Assembly (NCBI RefSeq): GCF_001591365.1
Contig: NZ_BCUT01000005.1
Span: forward strand, 310,001 to 374,000
Source of the DNA: Variovorax paradoxus NBRC 15149
Lineage (GTDB): Bacteria > Pseudomonadota > Gammaproteobacteria > Burkholderiales > Burkholderiaceae_C
Length of the DNA: 64,000 nucleotides
Direction: 5' to 3'
In this document: positions 16,866 through 25,046 of the stretch, one piece after another
Layout of the letters: each line of letters starts with the position of its first letter
Position numbering within the stretch: the first letter of the stretch is position 1
Made by a program: the position numbers and the translations under genes
Notes under the pieces: model-generated
Seen by the model: the letters and a program-made list of their open reading frames with translations, nothing else
Database searches by the model: none
Told to the model about the DNA's origin: nothing

Positions 16866-18656
16866 ATGAGCTACACCGCCCCCCTCAAGGACATGCTGTT
16901 CGACATCGAGCACCTGGCCAACATCGGCGAGATCGCCAGGCTGCCGGGCTTCGAGGACGCCGGCCTCGAAACCGCGCAGGCCGTGCTCGAGGAATGCGCG
17001 CGCTTCAACCAGGACGTGGTGGCGCCGCTGAACATCGAAGGCGACCGCAACCCCTCGTCCTTCAAGGACGGCCAGGTCGCGACCACGCCGGGCTTCAAGG
17101 AAGCCTTTGCGCAGTACGTGTCGGGCGGCTGGCAGGGCCTGCAGCATCCGGCGGACTTCGGCGGCCAGGGCCTGCCCAAGACCATCGGCGCGGCCTGCGG
17201 CGAGATGCTCAACTCGGCCAACATGAGCTTCGCGCTGTGTCCGCTCTTGAGCGACGGCGCCATCGAGGCGCTGCTCACGGCCGGCTCCGACGAGCTCAAG
17301 GCGGTGTACCTCGAGAAGCTGGTGAGCGGCCAGTGGACCGGCACCATGAACCTGACCGAGCCGCAGGCCGGCAGCGACCTTGCGCTGGTGCGCAGCCGCG
17401 CCGAACCGCAACCTGACGGCACCTACAAGGTCTTCGGCACCAAGATCTTCATCACCTACGGCGAGCACGACATGGCCGAGAACATCGTGCACCTGGTGCT
17501 GGCCCGCGTGACCGGCGCACCCGAGGGCGTGAAGGGCATCAGCCTGTTCGTGGTGCCGAAGTTCATCGTCGGCAAGGACGGCTCGCTCGGTGCGCGCAAC
17601 GACGTGCACTGCGTGAGCATCGAGCACAAGATGGGCATCAAGGCCAGCCCCACCGCCGTGCTGCAGTACGGCGACCACGGCGGTGCCGTCGGTTATCTCG
17701 TGGGCCAGGAGAACCGCGGCCTCGAGTACATGTTCATCATGATGAACTCGGCCCGCTATGCCGTGGGCATGCAGGGCATCGCGATTGCCGAGCGTGCCTA
17801 CCAGCACGCCGTGGCCTATGCGAAGGACCGCGTGCAGAGCCGCCCCGTCGATGGTTCGATGAACGCGAGCGCGCCCATCATCCACCACCCCGACGTCAAG
17901 CGCATGCTGATGACCATGCGTGCCTACACCGAAGGCTGCCGCGCCATGGCCAGCGTGGCCGCCGCGGCCTACGACGCCGCGCACCACCACCCCGATGCCG
18001 AGGCGCGCAAGCAGAACCAGGCCTTCTACGAATTCATGGTGCCGCTCGTGAAGGGCTACAGCACCGAGATGAGCCTGGAAGTGACCTCGCTGGGCGTGCA
18101 GGTGCATGGCGGCATGGGCTTCATCGAGGAGACCGGCGCGGCGCAGTACTACCGCGACGCCAAGATCCTCACGATCTACGAGGGCACCACTGCGATCCAG
18201 GCCAACGACCTCGTGGGCCGCAAGACCGCGCGCGACGGCGGCCAGACCGCCAAGGCCATTGCCGCGCAGATCGAGAAGACCGAGGCCGAACTGGCCAGGA
18301 GCAGCAGCCCCGCCGCGGCCGCCGTCCTCAAGCGCCTGAAGCCCGCGCGCGAGGCCTTCATCGAGGTGGTCGACTTCGTCGCGGGCCAGACCAAGGCCTC
18401 GCCCAACGCGGTGTTCGCAGGCAGCGTGCCCTACCTGATGCTTGCGGGCAACCTCGTGGCCGGCTGGCAGCTGGCGCGCTCGCTGATCATTGCAGCGGAC
18501 CTGGCGTCGCACAACGTCGACGTCGACTTCATGCAGGCCAAGATCGCGACCGCGCGCTTCTATGCCGAGCACATCCTGAACAAGGTGCCGGGCCTGCGCG
18601 ACAGCATCGTCGATGGTGCCGAGAGCGTAATGGCGCTACCAATCGATATGTACTGA
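16866..18656 (+). CDS. Acyl-CoA dehydrogenase with C-terminal extension domain
   Basis: A 596-residue flavoprotein of the long acyl-CoA dehydrogenase class common in proteobacteria. It has GTMNLTEPQAGSDLALV and IFITYGEHD in the middle domain, and QVHGGMGFIEETGAAQYYRDAKILTIYEGTTAIQANDLVGRK at the end of the catalytic region, with the catalytic Glu in YEGTT. A C-terminal domain of roughly 120 residues follows. It would oxidise an acyl-CoA to the enoyl-CoA and reduce ETF. It is a lone gene, separated by 267 bases from picR, and not obviously part of the pic pathway. Confidence 0.9.
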   Translation: MSYTAPLKDMLFDIEHLANIGEIARLPGFEDAGLETAQAVLEECARFNQDVVAPLNIEGDRNPSSFKDGQVATTPGFKEAFAQYVSGGWQGLQHPADFGGQGLPKTIGAACGEMLNSANMSFALCPLLSDGAIEALLTAGSDELKAVYLEKLVSGQWTGTMNLTEPQAGSDLALVRSRAEPQPDGTYKVFGTKIFITYGEHDMAENIVHLVLARVTGAPEGVKGISLFVVPKFIVGKDGSLGARNDVHCVSIEHKMGIKASPTAVLQYGDHGGAVGYLVGQENRGLEYMFIMMNSARYAVGMQGIAIAERAYQHAVAYAKDRVQSRPVDGSMNASAPIIHHPDVKRMLMTMRAYTEGCRAMASVAAAAYDAAHHHPDAEARKQNQAFYEFMVPLVKGYSTEMSLEVTSLGVQVHGGMGFIEETGAAQYYRDAKILTIYEGTTAIQANDLVGRKTARDGGQTAKAIAAQIEKTEAELARSSSPAAAAVLKRLKPAREAFIEVVDFVAGQTKASPNAVFAGSVPYLMLAGNLVAGWQLARSLIIAADLASHNVDVDFMQAKIATARFYAEHILNKVPGLRDSIVDGAESVMALPIDMY

Positions 18657-18762
18657 AGGGAATTCGCAGGCGAAGCTCTTACTGCGAAGTATCAGTTCCT
18701 CGTGGTTGGTGGATGTCGACTTACTTCCCCCCGAACAAGGGAGTTCATCGCGAGGTGTCCGT

Positions 18763-19080
18763 TCAGCGTAAGCGTTCGGGCCATTCGCCTTGACGACGAG
18801 TGCAGCGGTCAACGCTGCCGCCAGCGACGCGGCAGGAGCTCTTCGTCGGTACGTCGCGCAGGTAGGCATGCGGGTCGCGAGACAGGCCTGTACGCCTGGC
18901 TATTTCGTGAATGGACATCTGCTCGTGGAGGGCCCAGCGTCTGATGACACTCAATGTCGCCACGTCTATCACTCCTCGGATCCCCTGCCTTAAAAATGAG
19001 CAGAGTAGGGTCTTGCGTGGGTCAGTCCTAGACGGAAATTAGTGGGTTAGCCGGGTCAGTTTGCGGTGGCAATCAACACG
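18763..19080 (-). mobile_element. IS21-family insertion sequence remnant (istA N-terminus and left end)
   Basis: On the minus strand from 18972 a short frame opens MIDVATLSVIRRWAL and continues to IARRTGLSR, matching the very conserved N-terminal helix-turn-helix of IS21 IstA transposases. After about 35 residues similarity is lost and the frame stops at 18763, where about 500 residues would be expected. Between it and 19080 are two or more GGGTCAGT-type motifs (at about 19019 and 19053), like the repeated terminal sequences of IS21 ends. No istB is present, so the element is dead. Confidence 0.55.
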
Positions 19081-19162
19081 CCGGGCACAACCGTTCTCGC
19101 TCCGGGACGCGTTTTGTGCTGTCTACAAGTCGCAGCTTGGGCGCCACGTCGGAGCACTCTAA

Positions 19163-19222
19163 GTGTTTACGATAGTGTCGATCAAAATATCAACATCATT
19201 GTTGACAACATTGTCGACGAAA
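19163..19222. repeat. Five tandem 12-bp imperfect repeats (candidate operator array)
   Basis: Read in 12-base steps the region gives GTGTTTACGATA, GTGTCGATCAAA, ATATCAACATCA, TTGTTGACAACA and TTGTCGACGAAA. Positions 2, 4 and, in most units, 3 and 7-8 are conserved. Units 4 and 5 contain short palindromes (GTTG-A-CAAC and GTCGAC) like half-sites bound by GntR/FCD regulators. The array covers the -35 element and spacer of the promoter at 19202-19230. Confidence 0.6.
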
Positions 19223-19230
19223 CTTAGATT
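19202..19230 (+). promoter_or_regulatory. Sigma70-type promoter of the ureide/hydantoin operon
   Basis: A perfect TTGACA (19202-19207), a 17-base spacer and TAGATT (19225-19230). Transcription would start near 19237 and leave a leader of about 195 bases before the MFS start codon. The -35 lies inside repeat unit 4 and the spacer inside unit 5 of the 12-bp array, as expected for a repressed promoter. Confidence 0.6.
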
Positions 19231-19433
19231 CGCCCTACAGCCTGTGTTCGACGCCTGAAGAGCGGCAGCGGCGCCGGCTGCAGTCCTGCCGATGGGCCGC
19301 GGAGCCCCGATGCGCCGAAGAGCGCACGGGCCTCTTTGCACAGCGGCTTGCCGTGCTTCAACCATGCGATGGGAAGCGCCATTGCGCCCCGGGGTCCAGA
19401 CCCCGCGGCAGTGCGCCTCCAAGGAGACAACCA

Positions 19434-20753
19434 ATGCAATCGACAACGACGGTATCGGCGCCCGCGGCGACCGCCAATCCAGCCCACCAGCCCACCAAGG
19501 TGCGCTGGAAGATCTTCCTGATGATGTTGTTCCTGATCTCGATCAACTACATCGACCGCGCCTCGCTGTCGGTGGCCATGCCGCTGATCGCCAAGGAATT
19601 CGACATCGGCCCCGCGGTGCAGGGCCTGCTGCTCAGCTCCTTCTTCTGGACCTATGCGCTGATGCAGATTCCCGGCGGCATGCTGGCCGACCGCTTCGGT
19701 CCGCGCGTGGTGATTGCCGGCGCGACGCTGGGCTGGGGCTTCTTCCAGGCGATTGCCGCCGCCTGCACGGGCTGGGTTCCGCTGCTGCTGACCCGCCTGG
19801 GGCTGGGGGCGGCCGAGGCGCCGATCTACCCTGCGGGCGGCAAGCTCAACGGCATCTGGATGACCCAGACCGAACGGGGCCGCGGCGCCACCTTGCTCGA
19901 TGGCGGCGCGCCGCTGGGCGCCGCGCTCGGCGCGATCCTGATCTCGGGGCTGATCGCCGTGCTCGGCTCCTGGCGCATGGCGTTCGCCATTGCCGGCGGC
20001 GGGACCGTGCTGGCCGGCTACTTCGCCTGGCGCTACATCCGCAACCATCCGCGCCAGCATCCCGGCGTGAACGAGGCCGAGGCGCGCTTCATCGAGGCCA
20101 GCCATGCGGCCGACGCGGCCAAGGAATCGGCGGACGCGAGCGGACGGGTGCTCGACTTCTTCCGCTTCCGCTCCGTGTGGGGCATGTTCTTCGGCTGGAT
20201 GTGCTTCAACGCGCTGTTCTACGGCCTGCTCACCTGGATGCCCAACTACCTGTCGAAGGTGCACGGCTTCGACATCAAGCAGATGGGCGGCGCGGTGTTC
20301 ATCATGTTCTTCTCGGGCTTCGTGGGCGAGATGTTCGGCGGCTGGCTGGCCGACAAGTGGCAGGCGGCCGGCGCCTCGCAGAGCAAGGTGCTGCGCACGC
20401 TGTTCGGCATCTCGTCGATCATCGCGACCATCGCCATCTTCATGGTGACGCAGATCAAGGACCCGATCGCCGTGGTCGTGCTGCTGTCGGTGACGCTGTT
20501 CTTCCTGCGCTGGTGCGGCCTGTTCTGGTGCGTGCCCTCGATCCTCGGCACGCGCGCCCGGGTCGGCTTTCTCGGCGGCACCATGAACCTGGGCGGCAAC
20601 GTGGCGGGCATCGGCGTGCCGATCGTGGTGGGCCTGATCGTGCAGGCCACCGGCTCGTACTTCATGGCGCTGATGCTGTTCACGGCCGCGGGCGCGGGCT
20701 TGTTCGTCTGCTCGACGATGCTGATCGACTACAGCAAGAAGCTGCCGGTCTGA
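19434..20753 (+). CDS. MFS transporter, anion:cation symporter type
   Basis: A 439-residue inner-membrane permease with about 12 transmembrane helices and the N-terminal INYIDRASLSVAMPLIAKEF motif typical of the ACS family (glucarate, galactonate, phthalate and related organic anions). The ATG at 19434 follows AAGGAG with 7 bases spacing; an upstream in-frame start would add a non-conserved, Arg-rich stretch. First gene of the operon, so it probably imports the compound processed by the enzymes downstream. The substrate cannot be predicted from sequence. Confidence 0.9.
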   Translation: MQSTTTVSAPAATANPAHQPTKVRWKIFLMMLFLISINYIDRASLSVAMPLIAKEFDIGPAVQGLLLSSFFWTYALMQIPGGMLADRFGPRVVIAGATLGWGFFQAIAAACTGWVPLLLTRLGLGAAEAPIYPAGGKLNGIWMTQTERGRGATLLDGGAPLGAALGAILISGLIAVLGSWRMAFAIAGGGTVLAGYFAWRYIRNHPRQHPGVNEAEARFIEASHAADAAKESADASGRVLDFFRFRSVWGMFFGWMCFNALFYGLLTWMPNYLSKVHGFDIKQMGGAVFIMFFSGFVGEMFGGWLADKWQAAGASQSKVLRTLFGISSIIATIAIFMVTQIKDPIAVVVLLSVTLFFLRWCGLFWCVPSILGTRARVGFLGGTMNLGGNVAGIGVPIVVGLIVQATGSYFMALMLFTAAGAGLFVCSTMLIDYSKKLPV

Positions 20754-20782
20754 GGCACGCAACCCTCCAGGAGAAGACAACC

Positions 20783-21985
20783 ATGTCCATGTCCCATGTC
20801 CGCCTTGCGGCCATCGCGCTGGCCCTGAACCTGGCCTCGGCCGGTGCCGCGCTGGCCCAATCCGTGGCCCCGGCCGATGACGCCGGGCCCGCCGTCGCCG
20901 CCGCAGTGCCCGAGGCCGTCGGCGTCGATTCGCGTCCGCTGGTGCGGCTGTCCGAGTGGATCCGCAAGGAAGACCTCGACGTGCGCAGCTTCCTCGTGAT
21001 CAAGGACGGCAAGCTGGTCTTCGAGCGCTACAGCCGGGGGCTCGGCCGCGACCACAACTACGAGCTCTACTCGATCACCAAGAACGTCACCGCGCTGGCT
21101 GCGGGCGTGCTGATCGACGAGGGCCGCAGCCGCCTCGACGAGAAGGTGGCGCCCGTGCTGGCCAAGGCGCGCCCCGACCTGAAGGCGGCACTCGCGGACA
21201 AGCAGGCCATCGAGCTGCGGCACGTGATGTCGATGTCGACCGGCCTGTTCTACGACTTCAAGCCGACCGACGACCCGATCTACTACGGCGCGCCCGACCG
21301 CCTGAAGCTCGCCGCCGAGACCACGCCCAGGCGCCCGCCCGGCGAGGCCTTCGACTACACCGACGTCAACCCGATCCTTGCGAGCGCAACGCTGGGCGCC
21401 GACGCCGGCATGCCGCTGCAGGCCTTTGCCGAGCAGAAGATCTTCAAGCCGATGGGCATGGCGCACTACGCCTGGGAGCGCGCCGACGGCAAGGGGCTGG
21501 TGTCGGCTGGCTGGGGCCTGCGGCTGCGCGCGATCGACATGGCCAAGCTCGGCATGCTGGTGCTCTCCGGCGGGCGCTGGAACGGCCGGCAGATCGTGTC
21601 GCAGGCCTGGATGCGGACCATGACCGCGCCGTCGTCCGCGCCGTGGTACGGCCAGTTCTGGTGGATCAACGACATCGTCGCCACCGAGCCCGAGGTGCAT
21701 GCCATGGGCTTCAAGGGCCAGTTCATCGTGGCGCTGCCCGAGCGCAACGCGGTGGTCGTGATGACCAGCATGCTGCCCATCGAAGGCGGCCTGCGCGAGT
21801 CGAAGAACGTGCTGGCGATCCGCAAGATGGTCAATGACTTCGTGCTGCCCGCGCTCGACAATCCCTCGCATGCCGGGCCGACGCCCGCCCGCCGCAAGGC
21901 CCTGGCGCACGAGCTCGACCTGGCCTCGCGCCACCAGGGAAAGCCGGGCGCACCGGCCGACCCGACCGACACCCCTCGCCTCTGA
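20783..21985 (+). CDS. Exported serine hydrolase, beta-lactamase/NylB-like family
   Basis: A 400-residue protein with a Sec signal peptide (about residues 1-26, ending ALAQ) and the class-C-like SxxK active site in YSITKN. A later Tyr/Asn motif in FDYTDVNPI resembles that of 6-aminohexanoate-dimer hydrolase (NylB) and family VIII esterases. Such enzymes split amides or esters with a Ser nucleophile. It lies 29 bases after the MFS gene and 8 bases before the next enzyme, so it probably makes the transported compound from a periplasmic precursor. The physiological substrate is unknown. Confidence 0.82.
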   Translation: MSMSHVRLAAIALALNLASAGAALAQSVAPADDAGPAVAAAVPEAVGVDSRPLVRLSEWIRKEDLDVRSFLVIKDGKLVFERYSRGLGRDHNYELYSITKNVTALAAGVLIDEGRSRLDEKVAPVLAKARPDLKAALADKQAIELRHVMSMSTGLFYDFKPTDDPIYYGAPDRLKLAAETTPRRPPGEAFDYTDVNPILASATLGADAGMPLQAFAEQKIFKPMGMAHYAWERADGKGLVSAGWGLRLRAIDMAKLGMLVLSGGRWNGRQIVSQAWMRTMTAPSSAPWYGQFWWINDIVATEPEVHAMGFKGQFIVALPERNAVVVMTSMLPIEGGLRESKNVLAIRKMVNDFVLPALDNPSHAGPTPARRKALAHELDLASRHQGKPGAPADPTDTPRL

Positions 21986-21993
21986 AGACGACC

Positions 21994-22722
21994 ATGATCC
22001 CACGCAAACTCATCGGCGTGCTCACGCCTTCCTCGAACACCGCGCTGGAGCCGCTGACCAGCGCAATGGTCAGCGGCGTGCCCGGCGTCTCGGCGCACTT
22101 CTCGCGCTTCACCGTCACCGAGATCTCGCTGCGCGGCGCCTCGCTCAGCCAGTTCGACGACAGCAAGATCCTCGAGGCCGCGCGGCTGCTGGCCGATGCG
22201 CGCGTCGACACGATCTGCTGGAGCGGCACCTCGGCCAGCTGGCTCGGCTTCGAGAAGGACCGGGCGCTGTGCGCCCGCATCACCGAGGCGACCGGCATTG
22301 CGGCCAGCACCTCGGTGCTGGCGCTCAACGAGCTGCTGGTCGCGCAGGGCGCGCGCACGCTCGGCCTGGTGTCGCCCTATGTCGAGGACGTGCAGCGGCG
22401 CATCGTTGCCAACTACGCGGGCATCGGCATCGACTGCGTGGCCGAGCGGCACCTCGGGCTGACGGTGAACTTCGCATTCAGCGAAGTCGACGCCGACACG
22501 CTGCGCCGCATGCTGCGCGAAGTGGCGCAGCAGCGGCCCGACGCGATCACCATCATGTGCACCAACCTGCACGGCGCGCAGTTGGTCGAGGAGATGGAGC
22601 GCGAGCTCGGCATCCCGATCTACGACTCCGTCGCCACCGTGGTGTGGCGGGCGCTGAAGACCGTCGGCATCGATCCCCGCGCCGTGCGGGGTTGGGGCCG
22701 GCTGTTCGGGCCGCCGGCCTGA
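21994..22722 (+). CDS. Asp/Glu racemase superfamily enzyme, arylmalonate-decarboxylase/maleate-isomerase-like
   Basis: A 242-residue protein with the LTPSSNTALEPL opening shared by maleate isomerases and arylmalonate decarboxylases. The second catalytic cysteine is present in the IMCTNLHGAQ motif. At the position of the first cysteine it has SGTSASWLG, so Gly replaces Cys as in arylmalonate decarboxylase, where GTSxS forms an oxyanion pocket. A decarboxylase-like or non-standard activity is therefore more likely than classical maleate isomerisation. It sits between the NylB-like hydrolase and the hydantoinase in one operon. Confidence 0.75.
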   Translation: MIPRKLIGVLTPSSNTALEPLTSAMVSGVPGVSAHFSRFTVTEISLRGASLSQFDDSKILEAARLLADARVDTICWSGTSASWLGFEKDRALCARITEATGIAASTSVLALNELLVAQGARTLGLVSPYVEDVQRRIVANYAGIGIDCVAERHLGLTVNFAFSEVDADTLRRMLREVAQQRPDAITIMCTNLHGAQLVEEMERELGIPIYDSVATVVWRALKTVGIDPRAVRGWGRLFGPPA

Positions 22723-22777
22723 ACGCCGTCGCGCAGCCGCGCAGACAAGACACAGACAGACCCACAGAAGAAAGACC

Positions 22778-24205
22778 ATGACCTTCCGCGACCTCGACCT
22801 CGTGGTGCGCAACGCCCGCGTTGCCACCGCCAGCGACACCTTCGATTCGGACATCGGCATCCGCGACGGCCGCATCGTGCAGCTGGGCCTCGCGCTGCCC
22901 CCCGGGCGGCGCGAGATCGACGCCGCCGGCCGCTACGTGACGCCGGGCGGCGTCGATGCCCACTGCCACCTCGACCAGCCGATGGAGCCGCCGGTGCGCA
23001 TGGCCGACGACTTCGACACCGGCACCCGCGCCGCGGCCTGCGGCGGCACCACCACGGTGATCCCGTTCGCGGCGCAGCACAAGGGCCAGTCGCTGCGCGC
23101 CGCCGTGCAGGACTACCACCGGCGCGCCGAAGGCCGTGCCCACGTCGACCACGCCTTCCACCTGATCGTGAGCGACCCGACGGAGGAGGTGCTCAAGCAC
23201 GAGCTGCCGCAGCTGATCGCCGAGGGCTACACCTCGTTCAAGATCTACATGACCTACGACGACCTGAAGCTAGACGACGGCCAGATCCTCGACGTGCTGG
23301 CGGTGGCCAGGGAGCACGGCGCGATGGCCATGATCCATGCCGAGAACGCCGACTGCATCGAGTGGCTGACCAAGCGGCTCGAAGCCAGCGGCCGCACCGC
23401 GCCGCGCTTCCATGCGCATGCGCGGCCGATGCTGGTGGAGCGCGAGGCGACCCACCGCGCGATCGCGCTGTCGGAGCTGGTCGACGTGCCGATCATGATC
23501 GTGCACGTGTCGGGCCGCGAAGCCGTCGAGCAGATCCGCTGGGCGCGCGCGCACGGCCTGAGCGTGTTTGCCGAGACCTGCCCGCAGTACCTGTTCCTGA
23601 CGGCCGAGGACCTGGGCATCGACGACAGCTACCAGGGCGCGCGCTGCGTCTGCAGCCCGCCGCCGCGCAACCGCGAGAACCAGCAGGTGATCTGGAACGG
23701 CCTCGCCGACGGGCTGTTCACCATCTTCTCGTCGGACCACGCGGCGTTCCGCTACGACGCGCCCGAGGGCAAGAAGCCCGGCGGCGAAGAGGTGGCCTTC
23801 CGCCACATTCCCAACGGCATTCCGGGCATCGAGACGCGGCTGCCGCTCCTGTTCTCGCACGGCGTGCTCGACGGGCGCATCACGATCAACCGCTTCGTCG
23901 AGCTCACCTCCACCAATCCCGCCAAGGCCTACGGCCTGCATCCGCGCAAGGGCACGATCGCCGTCGGCGCCGATGCCGACCTCGTGGTGTGGGGCACCAC
24001 GCCGCGCGCCATCCGCAACGCTGACCTGCACCACGATGTCGACTACACGCCCTACGAAGGCATCGACGTCAAGGCATGGCCCGCGCTGACATTGGCGCGC
24101 GGCGAAGTCGTGTGGGACGGCGAGCGCTTCCATCCGCGCGCCGGGCGCGGCGAATTCCTGCGCCGGGCCGGGCCCACCTTGCTGCCCACCCGTCGACCCG
24201 CCTAA
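22778..24205 (+). CDS. Dihydropyrimidinase/hydantoinase-family cyclic amidohydrolase
   Basis: A 475-residue binuclear-metal amidohydrolase. The H-x-H pair is in VDAHCHLDQP, the Lys to be carboxylated in TSFKIYMTYDD, further His ligands in IHAEN and VHVSGRE, and the Asp in SSDHAAF. PNGIPGIETRLPLLF and NPAKAYGLHPRKG are family hallmarks. It opens cyclic ureides (hydantoins, dihydropyrimidines) to N-carbamoyl acids. Neighbouring hydantoin racemase favours a hydantoin-like substrate. No carbamoylase is encoded nearby, so the fate of the product is open. Confidence 0.88.
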   Translation: MTFRDLDLVVRNARVATASDTFDSDIGIRDGRIVQLGLALPPGRREIDAAGRYVTPGGVDAHCHLDQPMEPPVRMADDFDTGTRAAACGGTTTVIPFAAQHKGQSLRAAVQDYHRRAEGRAHVDHAFHLIVSDPTEEVLKHELPQLIAEGYTSFKIYMTYDDLKLDDGQILDVLAVAREHGAMAMIHAENADCIEWLTKRLEASGRTAPRFHAHARPMLVEREATHRAIALSELVDVPIMIVHVSGREAVEQIRWARAHGLSVFAETCPQYLFLTAEDLGIDDSYQGARCVCSPPPRNRENQQVIWNGLADGLFTIFSSDHAAFRYDAPEGKKPGGEEVAFRHIPNGIPGIETRLPLLFSHGVLDGRITINRFVELTSTNPAKAYGLHPRKGTIAVGADADLVVWGTTPRAIRNADLHHDVDYTPYEGIDVKAWPALTLARGEVVWDGERFHPRAGRGEFLRRAGPTLLPTRRPA

Positions 24206-24227
24206 GCCTCACGCTGGAGACATTGCC

Positions 24228-24983
24228 ATGAACCTGCTGCTGATCAACCCCAACACCTCGCAAAGCGTCTCGGACCTGATCGCGGCCGAGGCCCGCCGCG
24301 CGGCCGCCGGCGACACGCGCATCGAGGTGCTGACGGCGCCCTTCGGCGTCGCCTACATCGAGACCCGGTTCGAGTCGCTGATCGGCGCCTATGCCGCCGC
24401 CACGCTGGTCGCGGAGCACCACGCGCGGCACGATGCGATCGTGGTCGCGGCCTTCGGCGACCCCGGCATCGACGGCCTGCGCGAGGCGCTCGACATTCCG
24501 GTGGTCGGCCTCACCGAGGCCGCGCTGATGAGCGCCTGCCTGCTGGGCAAGCGCTTCTCCATCATCGCGATCTCGCGCCGCATCACGGCCTGGTACCGCG
24601 AGTGCGTGCAGGCCAACGGGCTCCTGGAGCGGCTTGCGAGCATCCGCAGCCTGGAGGGGCCGCTCAAGGACATCGGCAGCGTGCAGGACGACCATGGCGA
24701 GCGCCTCGAGGCCCTGTGCATGTCGGCCGTCGAGGACGACGGCGCGGACGTGATCATCATCGCCGGCGCGCCGCTGGCGGGCCTTGCGCGCTCGATCAAG
24801 GACCGGATCCCGGTGCCCGTGGTGGACGGCGTGTCCAGCGCCGTCTGCCATGCGCAGACGCTCGCATCGCTGGCGCCCGCGCCGGCGCGCAGGGGCAGTT
24901 TCGCGCCGCCGCCGGTCAAGCCGAACCAGGGACTGCCCGATGCACTGTCACGCCTCCTGGCCCGCGATGCCGGCCGCGCCTGA
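24228..24983 (+). CDS. Hydantoin racemase-like protein (Asp/Glu/hydantoin racemase family)
   Basis: A 251-residue protein opening MNLLLINPNTSQSVSDLIAAEARR, the standard HyuE/Dcg1 start. In hydantoin racemase two cysteines act as acid and base. Here the first corresponds to the AAFGDPGIDGLRE region, which has no Cys, and the second to VIIIAGAPLAGLAR, where Cys is also replaced (Ala). The usual Cys pair is therefore not visible, and classical racemisation is doubtful. It follows the hydantoinase by 22 bases. It may bind or process the same ureide. Confidence 0.75.
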   Translation: MNLLLINPNTSQSVSDLIAAEARRAAAGDTRIEVLTAPFGVAYIETRFESLIGAYAAATLVAEHHARHDAIVVAAFGDPGIDGLREALDIPVVGLTEAALMSACLLGKRFSIIAISRRITAWYRECVQANGLLERLASIRSLEGPLKDIGSVQDDHGERLEALCMSAVEDDGADVIIIAGAPLAGLARSIKDRIPVPVVDGVSSAVCHAQTLASLAPAPARRGSFAPPPVKPNQGLPDALSRLLARDAGRA

Positions 24984-25046
24984 GGCCGCCGGGGGCGCCG
25001 CGCGCAAGCCGGCTGCGGGGAGGGCTCGTCGATAGAATCGGCTGCG

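Larger units (their letters stand above)
18657..19433. other. Gene-poor region with IS21 remnant and regulatory repeats
   Basis: A 777-base stretch between the acyl-CoA dehydrogenase and the MFS gene. The left part (to about 19080) carries a decayed IS21-type element. The middle (19163-19222) is AT-rich and holds five 12-bp repeats with an embedded promoter. The rest (19231-19433) is a GC-rich untranslated leader ending in an AAGGAG ribosome site. No intact gene was seen. Confidence 0.6.

Noticed and set aside
19163..19222. Iterons of a plasmid replication origin
   Set aside because: No rep gene or DnaA boxes nearby; the repeats overlap a clear promoter of a catabolic operon.
21994..22722. 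Calling this gene picG (maleate isomerase)
   Set aside because: The first catalytic Cys is replaced by Gly and the gene belongs to another operon.
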